DNA of 7,508 bases. Source: Woeseiaceae bacterium. Lineage in GTDB: Bacteria; Pseudomonadota; Gammaproteobacteria; Steroidobacterales; Woeseiaceae. This document shows positions 1-6,077 of this stretch, piece after piece (position 1 is the stretch's first letter; each line of letters opens with the position of its first letter). The stretch is taken from assembly GCA_022615525.1 (NCBI GenBank), contig JAKEGN010000055.1, positions 1 through 7,508 of the forward strand, in the 5' to 3' direction. The notes beneath the pieces were generated by a model, which was given only the letters and a program-made list of their open reading frames with translations, was not told where the DNA came from and ran no database searches. The translations under genes were made by a program, and so were the position numbers.

Positions 1-2385
1 ATTGCATTGCTGTCGACCGTTTTCTATGTCCAGTACCGCGGCCTGGCAAGCAGCATCATCGAGTCCGGCGTCGAACAGCATGAGAGCAGCGTGCTGGCGG
101 CTTTCCAGCTCGACGCCAAGCAGTCCCTCGACCTGCTGGGCAGCGAACTCGCGCAGGCCGGTGAGTCCCGCGGCGCGGCGGCGAGCACACTGCTTGCCAA
201 TGCCCTGGCTGCCAACGAGCGCCTGGTGGCATTGCGTTTCGAGCCGCTGGATGCTGCTCCCGTACAGGTCGGCATTATTCCCGATGAACTCCAGAACGGC
301 CCGGTCACCTGGACCGATTCGATGCTCTACCTCTCGAGACCGGTTTCCGGTTCGGGACAAGCAATCGGCCGGCTGATTGCTGCATTCGAACTGCGCGACT
401 TGCGGGCTCGACTGGCGGAGTACCGGGCAGAGCTTGTCATTACTGAACGACGCCAGAGCCAGCTGGGTTTCTCCTGGGTTGCGGCAAGCATCCTGGCAAT
501 CCTGATCCTCTGTGGAATCACCGTATGGTTCCTGGTACGCCGGCAGAACCAGCGCATCGGCCAACTGCAGACAGAGGTCAGGAAGCTCAGCGAATCCGAC
601 TTCGGCGAGCCCGTTCCGGTAACCGACAATGATGCGCTCGGCGAACTTGCGAGCGTCTTCAACGCGATGCGGGAAAAACTCCGGCAGACAACGATATCGC
701 GAAATTATATCGACAATGTTCTGGCGAACATGAATGAAGCAATCATCATTGCATCACCCGACGACATCATAAGCAGAGTTAACAAAGCAACCCTGAACAT
801 GCTCGGCTATACGGAAGAAGAGTTGATTGGCCAGAACATCGACTTGCTCGTCGACAAGAAACGAACCGGCCGGCTGCATCCGGAAGTCGGTTCGAACGCA
901 CCACGGGAGGCTTTTTTCATCACCAAGTCCGGCGAGACCGTGCCAGTCTCCTACACCAGCGCCGCGATAACTGGAGACAACGAAGCCGGCAGCGACAGGA
1001 TATATGCCGCACAGAACATCACCGAGCGACGAAAGGCGGAGCAACGAATAAGGTATCTGGCCCGTATTGATGCGCTCACCAAGGTGCCGAACAGGATGCA
1101 GTTCCATCACCTATTGCAGCGCGCGATCGCCCGGGCGGGCCGCTCCAGGAAATCGCTGGGACTGCTGTACATCGATATCGACCGGTTCAAGGAGATAAAC
1201 GATACCTTCGGCCACCTCGCCGGCGATGCAACACTGGAGACCGTTGCCACCCGGCTTACCAAGGTGCTTCCCCCGGATTCCGTAATAGGCCGTCTCGCCG
1301 GCGACGAGTTTGCCGTGATCATCGATCGGCCGGAGTCCGGCTCCGACATACGGCAGAGTCTCGACAAACTGGCACGCAGCCTGCTCGACCGTCTCGCCGA
1401 TCCGTTCTTCGTGCAGGGCCATGAAGTCTTCATGACCGCCAGCATGGGCATAGCTCTGTTCCCGGTCGATGCCCGGAATGTTATCGACCTGATACGCAAT
1501 GCTGATGCGGCCCTTTACCACGCAAAGAAGAACGGCGGCAATGTCTTCTCGTATTACGCTCCGGAAATGAATGAGGCCGCGGTCGAGCGGCTGATGACCA
1601 AGAGCAAGCTCAAGCGGGCTTTTGAGCGCGATGAACTGCTGGTTCATTACCAGCCGAAATACAATCTTGAAACCGGCCAGGTCATAGGTGCCGAGGCGCT
1701 GGTCCGTTGGGAGTTGCCGGAGCGCGGCATCATCCTCCCTTCTGATTTCATCCCGATTGCCGAGGAGACCAATCTGATCATCGAGATCGGAGAATGGGTG
1801 CTGGATCGCGTCTGTGAGGATTTCAAATACTGGAGCGAATCCGTGTCGCCCGGCCGGGTATCCGTCAATCTCTCACTGAAACAGTTGCGGCAACCCAATT
1901 TCATCAGCCGCATCAGCGCGATACTGCGCAGTCATCAGCTATCACCAACGTCACTTGAGCTCGAAATCACGGAGACGACGTTGATGGAGGATCCTGTCAG
2001 GACCATCAAGTTGCTGGATGAACTCTACGCGCTCGGGCTGCACCTTGCGATTGACGACTTCGGAACAGGTTATTCTTCATTGAGTGCGTTGCAGCAGTTT
2101 CCGATCAATACGTTGAAGATCGATCAGTCCTTCGTGAAAAACATTGCGGTCGATTCTGACGATGCAACCATAGTTGGAACGATCATACACATGGGACGCA
2201 GCCTGAACATGGATGTGGTCGCCGAGGGCGTCGAGACCGAGGAGCAACTGAATTTCCTGCAAACCATGCAATGCACATATGCCCAGGGCCTGCTTTTCGG
2301 TGATCCGATGAGCGCGGACAGTTATCTGGAGCTATTGTTGTCCCAGGCCAAAGGCACGGACAGGTATCGGGCCTTGTTCGCCTGA
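1..2385 (+). CDS. Membrane-bound HAMP-PAS-GGDEF-EAL cyclic-di-GMP signalling protein (5' end missing)
   Basis: The reading frame is open from the first base, so the N-terminus lies outside the window; the TTG at 7 is not a convincing start. Residues are numbered from base 1. The first residues (IALLSTVFYV) look like the end of a first TM helix. Residues about 12-155 form a mostly helical extracytoplasmic sensor region, followed by a TM helix at about 157-180, HAMP at 181-230, PAS at 231-345 ending in NITERRKAE, GGDEF at about 350-520 and EAL at about 540-785. The signature is AGDEF (bases 1297-1311), and the RxxD inhibitory site normally just upstream is absent (LPPD). The EAL half looks catalytically complete: EALVRW (from 1693), NLSLKQL, ELEITE, DDFGTG (2053-2070), KIDQSF and AEGVE. 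By family knowledge such proteins make and/or hydrolyse c-di-GMP. I infer an active phosphodiesterase; cyclase activity is uncertain. The stop is TGA at 2383. Confidence 0.93.
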   Translation: MALLSTVFYVQYRGLASSIIESGVEQHESSVLAAFQLDAKQSLDLLGSELAQAGESRGAAASTLLANALAANERLVALRFEPLDAAPVQVGIIPDELQNGPVTWTDSMLYLSRPVSGSGQAIGRLIAAFELRDLRARLAEYRAELVITERRQSQLGFSWVAASILAILILCGITVWFLVRRQNQRIGQLQTEVRKLSESDFGEPVPVTDNDALGELASVFNAMREKLRQTTISRNYIDNVLANMNEAIIIASPDDIISRVNKATLNMLGYTEEELIGQNIDLLVDKKRTGRLHPEVGSNAPREAFFITKSGETVPVSYTSAAITGDNEAGSDRIYAAQNITERRKAEQRIRYLARIDALTKVPNRMQFHHLLQRAIARAGRSRKSLGLLYIDIDRFKEINDTFGHLAGDATLETVATRLTKVLPPDSVIGRLAGDEFAVIIDRPESGSDIRQSLDKLARSLLDRLADPFFVQGHEVFMTASMGIALFPVDARNVIDLIRNADAALYHAKKNGGNVFSYYAPEMNEAAVERLMTKSKLKRAFERDELLVHYQPKYNLETGQVIGAEALVRWELPERGIILPSDFIPIAEETNLIIEIGEWVLDRVCEDFKYWSESVSPGRVSVNLSLKQLRQPNFISRISAILRSHQLSPTSLELEITETTLMEDPVRTIKLLDELYALGLHLAIDDFGTGYSSLSALQQFPINTLKIDQSFVKNIAVDSDDATIVGTIIHMGRSLNMDVVAEGVETEEQLNFLQTMQCTYAQGLLFGDPMSADSYLELLLSQAKGTDRYRALFA

Positions 2386-2465
2386 GCCGCTGGCCGGATC
2401 TGTCGCGCTGTCGCAAGCGAATTGCATGATAAGCCGTTGATTTCAATAAATCGTTCTCTCAGATC

Positions 2466-2494
2466 TTCACAGCCTGAATTGCGCATGCTCTAAT
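2466..2494 (+). promoter_or_regulatory. Putative sigma-70 promoter for the small exported protein
   Basis: TTCACA at 2466-2471 and TCTAAT at 2489-2494 are separated by exactly 17 bases. Each matches the -35 and -10 consensus at five of six positions. Transcription would begin near 2501, giving a leader of roughly 68 bases before the ATG at 2569. This is a pattern match only. The rest of the 183-base gap after the c-di-GMP gene shows only a weak 4-bp hairpin (CGCT/AGCG near 2409) without a T-tract, so I do not call a terminator there. Confidence 0.45.
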
Positions 2495-2568
2495 TACATT
2501 CGAAGCTCGAACCACCCATTTGATTGCAGGTCTCATCGACCGCAATCCTTTCAATAAAAGACAGGCCA

Positions 2569-2931
2569 ATGACTAAAATAACTATTGCTATATCTGCTCT
2601 CGCATTCTTGTTCGCATCACATGCCTCGGTGGCATGTGAGTATCCCGCCAAGGTCTCGATCGCCAACGGGGCGACGGCGACGAAGGAAGAGATGATTGCA
2701 AGCCAGGCGGCGGTCAAGAAATACGTCGCCGATATGGAAGCTTACCTGGCTTGTATCGTTGATGAGGAGAAGGCCGCCGTAGCATTGATGGGGGATCTGG
2801 AGCCGGAAGCGGAACAGCAGCGGACCGAAATGCTGGACAAGAAGTACAACGCGGCTGTGGAAGAGATGGAACGCATGGCGGCCGCCTTCAACGCAGAGGT
2901 CCAGACATACAAAGCAAGAGACAACTCCTGA
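2569..2931 (+). CDS. Small exported helical protein of unknown function
   Basis: I do not recognise this 120-residue protein. I place the start at ATG 2569 rather than the in-frame TTG at 2524. The ATG gives a classic signal peptide: two Lys/Thr-rich residues after Met, a hydrophobic core at about 4-17, and a type I cleavage site after SVA (residue 22). A modest purine-rich AGACAGG precedes it. The mature protein would begin with Cys23, and a second Cys lies at 62 (YLAC), so a disulfide is possible. Cys23 could instead be a lipidation site, but Ser at -3 fits a lipobox poorly. Residues 38-115 are rich in Glu, Ala, Lys and Met and predict as long amphipathic helices. It is monocistronic, with its own putative promoter, and convergent with the psp operon. 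Location: probably periplasm. No function is proposed. Confidence 0.8.
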   Translation: MTKITIAISALAFLFASHASVACEYPAKVSIANGATATKEEMIASQAAVKKYVADMEAYLACIVDEEKAAVALMGDLEPEAEQQRTEMLDKKYNAAVEEMERMAAAFNAEVQTYKARDNS

Positions 2932-2945
2932 AATCGAGGTCCGGA

Positions 2946-2998
2946 CCGGGCTTGAACCCGGGCAGATAGCCTGGAGCGGGCGCCGGCCGGCAGGCGCC
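2946..2998. terminator. Paired GC-rich hairpins between convergent genes, possible bidirectional terminator
   Basis: Two inverted repeats fill the 73-base gap between the stop of the exported protein (2931) and the stop of the last psp-operon gene (3005). The first is CCGGG/CCCGG (2946-2961) with a 6-base loop. The second is GGCGCC/GGCGCC (2979-2998) with an 8-base loop. Neither is followed by a clear T-tract on either strand, so they are not textbook intrinsic terminators. Their position between converging ends is the main argument. Confidence 0.35.
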
Positions 2999-3004
2999 AT
3001 TTGC

Positions 3005-3226
3005 CTACAGGGAATCGATTTCCCGTTTCAGGTCGTACTTGTTCTCGGTGATGATGCGTTCCAATACCCGGACCCGCTCCTCGAGCTGGGCGATCTTCGC
3101 CGCGGCTTCATCCAGATCCGGGTTTGTCGGTGGATTTTTGTAGCGCCGCTTCAAATAAGACTGCGCAACGCTGCAAAGCATTACAATTATTATGATCCAC
3201 AATACAAAAGCTTGGCCGCCTGACAT
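3005..3226 (-). CDS. Small PspB-like membrane protein with a PspC-like C-terminal tail, last gene of the psp operon
   Basis: This 73-residue protein has an N-terminal TM helix (about 6-24), a basic stop-transfer stretch LKRRYK (25-30), a Pro-rich linker, and a coiled coil at about 39-62. The plan of one TM helix followed by a coil is that of PspB. The end, however, LERIIT then YDLKREIDSL, parallels the C-terminus of PspC (LERYVT then FNLDQEFRKL in the neighbouring gene). It begins at ATG 3226, preceded by a good Shine-Dalgarno sequence (AAAGGA, 7 bases away), 30 bases after the pspC stop. It is therefore probably cotranscribed but translated independently. It occupies the place where E. coli has pspD, which it does not resemble in any way I can see. 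I infer an accessory inner-membrane Psp component; its exact role is unknown. Confidence 0.82.
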   Translation of the reverse strand: MSGGQAFVLWIIIIVMLCSVAQSYLKRRYKNPPTNPDLDEAAAKIAQLEERVRVLERIITENKYDLKREIDSL

Positions 3227-3256
3227 CGATTATTCCTTTCCCCATTTAAACGGGGT

Positions 3257-3643
3257 TCAGAGCTTCCTGAACTCCTGATCAAGATTGAATCTCGGCGACG
3301 TCACATACCGTTCGAGGCGAGCCAGGCGCCTGTCGAGGGATTGAAAACGCCTTCGAACGTCAGCAAGGGTTTGCGCCGGGGCTGCCCGCACCGCACGACG
3401 AAATTCTTCGTCAGCTCCGGTCCTGCGGAGTGAGTCCGGTGCGGCAGGGATCAGAAAAACGGCGCCGAAGTAAGCGAGCAGAGTAATTGGCATCGCCATC
3501 AGCAATGAGACCACCGCCAGGAATCTTGTCGCCTTGAGATTGAACCCGAAATAGTCGGCCAAACCGGCGCAAACCCCCGCAATCATCGCGTTGTCCTTGC
3601 GACGGTAGAATCGGCGTTGTGGAAATGTTTCCCGGTAGCTCAT
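3257..3643 (-). CDS. pspC: Phage shock protein C, inner-membrane stress sensor
   Basis: This 128-residue protein (E. coli PspC has 119) starts at ATG 3643, inside an ATGA overlap with the stop of the preceding gene. A TTG 24 bases further up would add an unlikely extension. The PspC domain spans about residues 9-67: a basic FYRRKDN, the signature GVCAGLADYFG, then two hydrophobic segments (about 39-67). A cytoplasmic or periplasmic linker follows, then a charged coiled coil (about 93-112). The terminal signature LERYVTSPRFNLDQEFRKL (110-128) closely follows the end of E. coli PspC. In the known system PspC, with PspB, senses inner-membrane damage and recruits PspA away from PspF. The complete domain plan and the operon position make this the true PspC of the locus. 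Confidence 0.95.
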   Translation of the reverse strand: MSYRETFPQRRFYRRKDNAMIAGVCAGLADYFGFNLKATRFLAVVSLLMAMPITLLAYFGAVFLIPAAPDSLRRTGADEEFRRAVRAAPAQTLADVRRRFQSLDRRLARLERYVTSPRFNLDQEFRKL

Positions 3644-3936
3644 GAGCAGCCCCAGTCCCGGTCGCAATTGCGTCGCCGCCAGAATTCGTATTCAGCCTGG
3701 GTGCCGGCGTATATCAGCGGCTTCTCCCGGAACAAGAGAGTAGCGCCGAGGTAGACCAGCACGGTCGGCCAGAAAAAAACAAACAGGCAAATTGTCGCAA
3801 TTACCCGAACCGTTCCGACCCGGAAATTGGCAAAGTCGGCCAGTCCGGCGCAAACGCCGAAAATCCAGCCATTCTCCCTGTCTCGATACAGGCCATGCGA
3901 TCGCTCGTTCTCCCGGCCCCAGGTTGTTCCGCTCAT
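3640..3936 (-). CDS. Second, short PspC-domain membrane protein
   Basis: This 98-residue protein has a PspC domain at about residues 16-76: LYRDRENGWIFGVCAGLADF, followed by two hydrophobic stretches (about 43-69). It lacks the C-terminal coil and the LERYVT tail of full PspC, ending soon after EYEFWRRR with a short tail containing two Cys (CDRDWGC). I chose ATG 3936 because it forms an ATGA overlap with the pspB stop and follows a strong GGAGG 8 bases upstream, which lies within pspB. The GTG at 3951 would overlap that site. Its own stop overlaps the pspC start by ATGA, so translational coupling is likely throughout. It looks like a duplicated and shortened PspC. I infer a membrane accessory or regulator of the PspB/PspC sensor. 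Whether the domain alone can engage PspA is not known from the sequence. Confidence 0.88.
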   Translation of the reverse strand: MSGTTWGRENERSHGLYRDRENGWIFGVCAGLADFANFRVGTVRVIATICLFVFFWPTVLVYLGATLLFREKPLIYAGTQAEYEFWRRRNCDRDWGCS

Positions 3937-4172
3937 TGCTTTTTCCTCCACTCCGGCAACTCGCTGTCAAGAATCGTTTCCAGCGACTCCAGCCTTTCCT
4001 CCATTCTCTGCGACAGACTCCAAAGCTCCTCCAGCATTCCTTCATCGCCTCCGGAGATCTCTCTTGCCTGTTTCCACTTTGTAATGAAGTGCAGAACAAT
4101 GAACAGCGGAGCGGGTATTGCGATGAATACGATGACCGCAATGGCAATCAGTTCGCCCAATGCCAGATCCAT
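3933..4172 (-). CDS. pspB: Phage shock protein B, membrane partner of PspC
   Basis: The 79 residues match the PspB plan (74 in E. coli). There is an N-terminal TM helix (about 8-29, IAIAVIVFIAIPAPLFIVLH), a basic turn (TKWKQ), and a cytoplasmic coiled coil ending in the family hallmark RLESLETILDSELPEWRKK, close to the E. coli ending. ATG 4172 lies only 2 bases after the pspA stop, without a strong Shine-Dalgarno of its own, so coupling to pspA translation is likely. Its end overlaps the next gene by ATGA. In the known system PspB binds PspC in the inner membrane and is required for relaying stress to PspA. The position directly after pspA supports the assignment. Confidence 0.95.
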   Translation of the reverse strand: MDLALGELIAIAVIVFIAIPAPLFIVLHFITKWKQAREISGGDEGMLEELWSLSQRMEERLESLETILDSELPEWRKKQ

Positions 4173-4174
4173 CT

Positions 4175-4855
4175 TCAGCTCACGTCAGCAGACTGCTTCG
4201 CGGCGACGCGCAACTTCAGGTCACGAAGCTCCCTGGCGACGGATTCCTCTGCCTCCAGGCTGGCAAATTCATGATTCAAGTCCTTGGGCAGGCCCAGATC
4301 GTACGCTTCGATGCGCCCTTCGACATCGTCGATACGACGCGTGTACTGTTCGAAGCGGACCATGGCATCTTCAATCTGGTAGTCATGGATTTTCTTTCGG
4401 GCCGCGAGCCGGCTTGTTGCCGTCTTGTGGCGTGCCAGAAGTGATTTCTGCCGTGCTTTGGCGTCCTGCAGTTTGCTCTCCAGGCGCGCGATATCGTCAT
4501 TGAGTTTTGCCAAACCGTCATCGATGGCAAGATAATCTGACTTGATGGCGTCCGCCGCCACCGTCACCCTGGACTTTTCCACCAGTGCGGCCGTGGCGAG
4601 GTCCTCACGTCCCTTGCGCAACGCCAGCTCGGCCTTCGACTCCCAGTCCGACCGTTCCCGATCCATCGTTTCCAGCCTGCGATTGAGATCCTTCTTGTCC
4701 GCAATCGACCTGGCCGCGGCGGACCGCACCTCGACCAACGTGTCCTCCATCTCCTGGATCATGAGCCGAACGATCTTCTCGGGGTCCTCGGCCTTGTCCA
4801 GAATGGCGTTGATGTTCGAGTTCACGATATCGCTGAATCTCGTGAATATACCCAT
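4175..4855 (-). CDS. pspA: Phage shock protein A, membrane-stabilising effector and PspF inhibitor
   Basis: This 226-residue protein (222 in E. coli) matches E. coli PspA almost residue for residue over the first 40 positions (GIFTRFSDIVNSNINAILD, AEDPEK, RLMIQEMEDTL). It includes the N-terminal amphipathic helix and Pro25, implicated in membrane binding. Residues about 25-220 are nearly continuous coiled coil, as expected of the PspA/IM30/ESCRT-III-like family. ATG 4855 follows AGAGGA at good spacing. In the known system PspA has two roles: in unstressed cells it binds and inhibits the ATPase PspF, and under stress it assembles on the inner membrane to limit proton leakage. It is the first gene of the operon, downstream of a sigma-54 promoter and divergent from pspF, which supports both roles here. 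Confidence 0.97.
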   Translation of the reverse strand: MGIFTRFSDIVNSNINAILDKAEDPEKIVRLMIQEMEDTLVEVRSAAARSIADKKDLNRRLETMDRERSDWESKAELALRKGREDLATAALVEKSRVTVAADAIKSDYLAIDDGLAKLNDDIARLESKLQDAKARQKSLLARHKTATSRLAARKKIHDYQIEDAMVRFEQYTRRIDDVEGRIEAYDLGLPKDLNHEFASLEAEESVARELRDLKLRVAAKQSADVS

Positions 4856-4892
4856 GGCGTGGTCCTCTTCGGTTAAGGTTCACCCGCTTATG

Positions 4893-4908
4893 TGCACTTA
4901 CCGTGCCA
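4893..4908 (-). promoter_or_regulatory. Sigma-54 (-24/-12) promoter of the psp operon
   Basis: Read on the minus strand, 4908 to 4893 is TGGCACGGTAAGTGCA. Compared with the consensus TGGCACG-N4-TTGCW, the -24 element is perfect and is preceded by T, as preferred. The -12 element is GTGCA, with the invariant GC kept and exactly 10 bases between GG and GC. Transcription should start near 4882, about 27 bases before the pspA ATG. Together with the divergent sigma-54 activator gene, this makes the assignment strong. Confidence 0.92.
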
Positions 4909-4929
4909 AACGTCAACCCTGCCCGCAGG

Positions 4930-4942
4930 TAATTGTTTTATA
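4930..4942 (-). promoter_or_regulatory. Putative IHF binding site in the pspA/pspF control region
   Basis: The minus strand reads TATAAAACAATTA, which fits the IHF consensus WATCAANNNNTTR with one mismatch (A for C). It lies in an A/T-rich patch at about -48 to -60 from the expected pspA start, between the sigma-54 promoter and the likely activator-binding region. In E. coli, IHF bends this interval of the psp promoter. The match is short and degenerate, so position is the main support. Confidence 0.45.
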
Positions 4943-4957
4943 AACCTTTTTTGTTCG

Positions 4958-4996
4958 GAAGGACACATCGTTGCAGAGCATGTTGTGGTATCCTTC
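4958..4996. promoter_or_regulatory. Candidate PspF upstream activating region
   Basis: The inverted repeat GAAGGA (4958-4963) and TCCTTC (4991-4996) lies at about -76 to -114 from the expected pspA start. This is the distance at which E. coli PspF binds its upstream activating sequences. I cannot match it to a known PspF operator, so the site is inferred from position and symmetry only. PspF bound here would also sit just upstream of its own gene, allowing the autorepression known in E. coli. Confidence 0.3.
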
Positions 4997-5043
4997 GCCA
5001 ATAAATGATCGCTATTGCACGGATTTAGCTATTTTAGCCAGAC

Positions 5044-6057
5044 ATGCCGGAACGACCCAGTCAAACCATTATCGGCGAAGCCCCCGCATTCCTGGAAATG
5101 CTGGAGCACGTCTCGCGTGCCGCAGTACTCAGCAAACCCGTCCTCGTGGCAGGCGAGAGAGGCACCGGCAAGGAACTCATCGCGGCCCGACTGCATTTCC
5201 TGTCGCCGCGTTGGGAGCGGCCGCTGATCAAGGTCAACTGTGCCGCTCTCACCGAGTCCATTCTCGAGTCCGAACTTTTCGGTCACGAGGCGGGGGCCTT
5301 CACCGGCGCATCCAGGAGTCACATTGGACACTTCGAACGAGCCGATGGCGGGACCCTGGTACTCGATGAACTCGCGACGATCTCGTTGCGCATGCAGGAA
5401 AAGATACTGCGCGTAATCGAGTATGGTGAACTGCAGCGCGTCGGAGGCAGCGACACCGTGCTCGTGGATGTGCGAATTGTCGGTTCGACCAATGCGGATT
5501 TGCGCGAACTCGTCGTGCAAGGCAGGTTCCGTGAAGACCTGCTCGACCGGCTCGCTTTCGATGTCATCACGGTTCCGTCGCTGCGTGACAGGGTCGAGGA
5601 CATTCTGCCCCTCGCTTACGCATTCGCCATAAATATGGCAAGCGAAATGAAACAGGAGTATTTCGCAGGATTCACAGCCAAAGCATCCTCATCGCTGTTA
5701 CGGCGAGACTGGCCGGGCAATGTTCGCGAACTGAAAAATGCGGTCGAACGATCCGTGTACCGCCAGGCAAACCAGGAACTGCAGATAGACGAAATAGCCT
5801 TCGACCCATTCGATTCGCCGTTTCGACTGCGCAGGGACCAGGTCCGGTCGATGGACGATCAACCGCCGGAACAACGTAACCGTAAAGCCGTACTACCCCT
5901 GAACTTTGCTGCGAGAATGCAGGACACCGAGAAAGACCTGTTACTGGCAGGACTCGAGAAAGCGCGCTTCAACCAGCGAGTGGCCGCTGACCTGCTCGGT
6001 CTTACCTATCACCAGCTGCGCGGCAAGATTCGCAAGCACAAGCTCGATCGATCCTGA
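5044..6057 (+). CDS. pspF: PspF, sigma-54-dependent activator of the psp operon
   Basis: This 337-residue enhancer-binding protein (325 in E. coli) consists of an AAA+ domain and a Fis-type HTH, with no N-terminal receiver domain, as is typical of PspF. Visible elements are Walker A GERGTGKE (37-44), GAFTGA (84-89) for sigma-54 contact, Walker B with D108-E109 (LVLDELA), and FREDLLDRLAFDV bearing the arginine fingers. Also present are the RDWPGNVRELKNAVERSVYR sensor II region and the C-terminal AADLLGLTYHQLRGKIRKH helix-turn-helix. Trp57 (LSPRW) corresponds to E. coli Trp56, the residue contacted by PspA, so negative control by PspA is expected. ATG 5044 is fixed by an in-frame TAG nine bases upstream and by alignment of the N-terminus with E. 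coli. No Shine-Dalgarno precedes it. It is divergent from pspA, as in E. coli. Confidence 0.97.
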   Translation: MPERPSQTIIGEAPAFLEMLEHVSRAAVLSKPVLVAGERGTGKELIAARLHFLSPRWERPLIKVNCAALTESILESELFGHEAGAFTGASRSHIGHFERADGGTLVLDELATISLRMQEKILRVIEYGELQRVGGSDTVLVDVRIVGSTNADLRELVVQGRFREDLLDRLAFDVITVPSLRDRVEDILPLAYAFAINMASEMKQEYFAGFTAKASSSLLRRDWPGNVRELKNAVERSVYRQANQELQIDEIAFDPFDSPFRLRRDQVRSMDDQPPEQRNRKAVLPLNFAARMQDTEKDLLLAGLEKARFNQRVAADLLGLTYHQLRGKIRKHKLDRS

Positions 6058-6077
6058 CAGCAAGCCATCGGGCTGAA

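Noticed and set aside
7..9. TTG at 7 as the start of the c-di-GMP protein
   Set aside because: The frame is open to the left edge, the first residues look like the end of a TM helix, and there is no room to see a ribosome binding site. The gene is better read as truncated.
1111..1647. A 178-codon open frame on the minus strand inside the GGDEF region
   Set aside because: It is antisense to a strongly conserved domain, shows no recognisable motif, and fits the chance open frames expected in GC-rich coding DNA.
2524..2568. TTG 2524 as the start of the small exported protein
   Set aside because: It would bury the signal peptide behind 15 polar residues. ATG 2569 gives a normal signal sequence.
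2936..2970. Minus-strand CCGGGTTCAAGCCCGG resembles a tRNA T-arm
   Set aside because: With the required 7-base loop the stem mispairs, and no D-arm, anticodon arm or acceptor stem can be built around it. It is treated as a simple hairpin.
3792..4503. Plus-strand open frames of 160 and 202 codons opposite the psp genes
   Set aside because: They run antisense to pspA, pspB and the short pspC-like gene, which have clear family identity, and their translations are low-complexity Ser/Arg/Pro-rich.
6058..6077. AGCC/GGCT hairpin between pspF and the permease gene as a terminator
   Set aside because: The stem is only 4 bp, with no T-tract on either strand.
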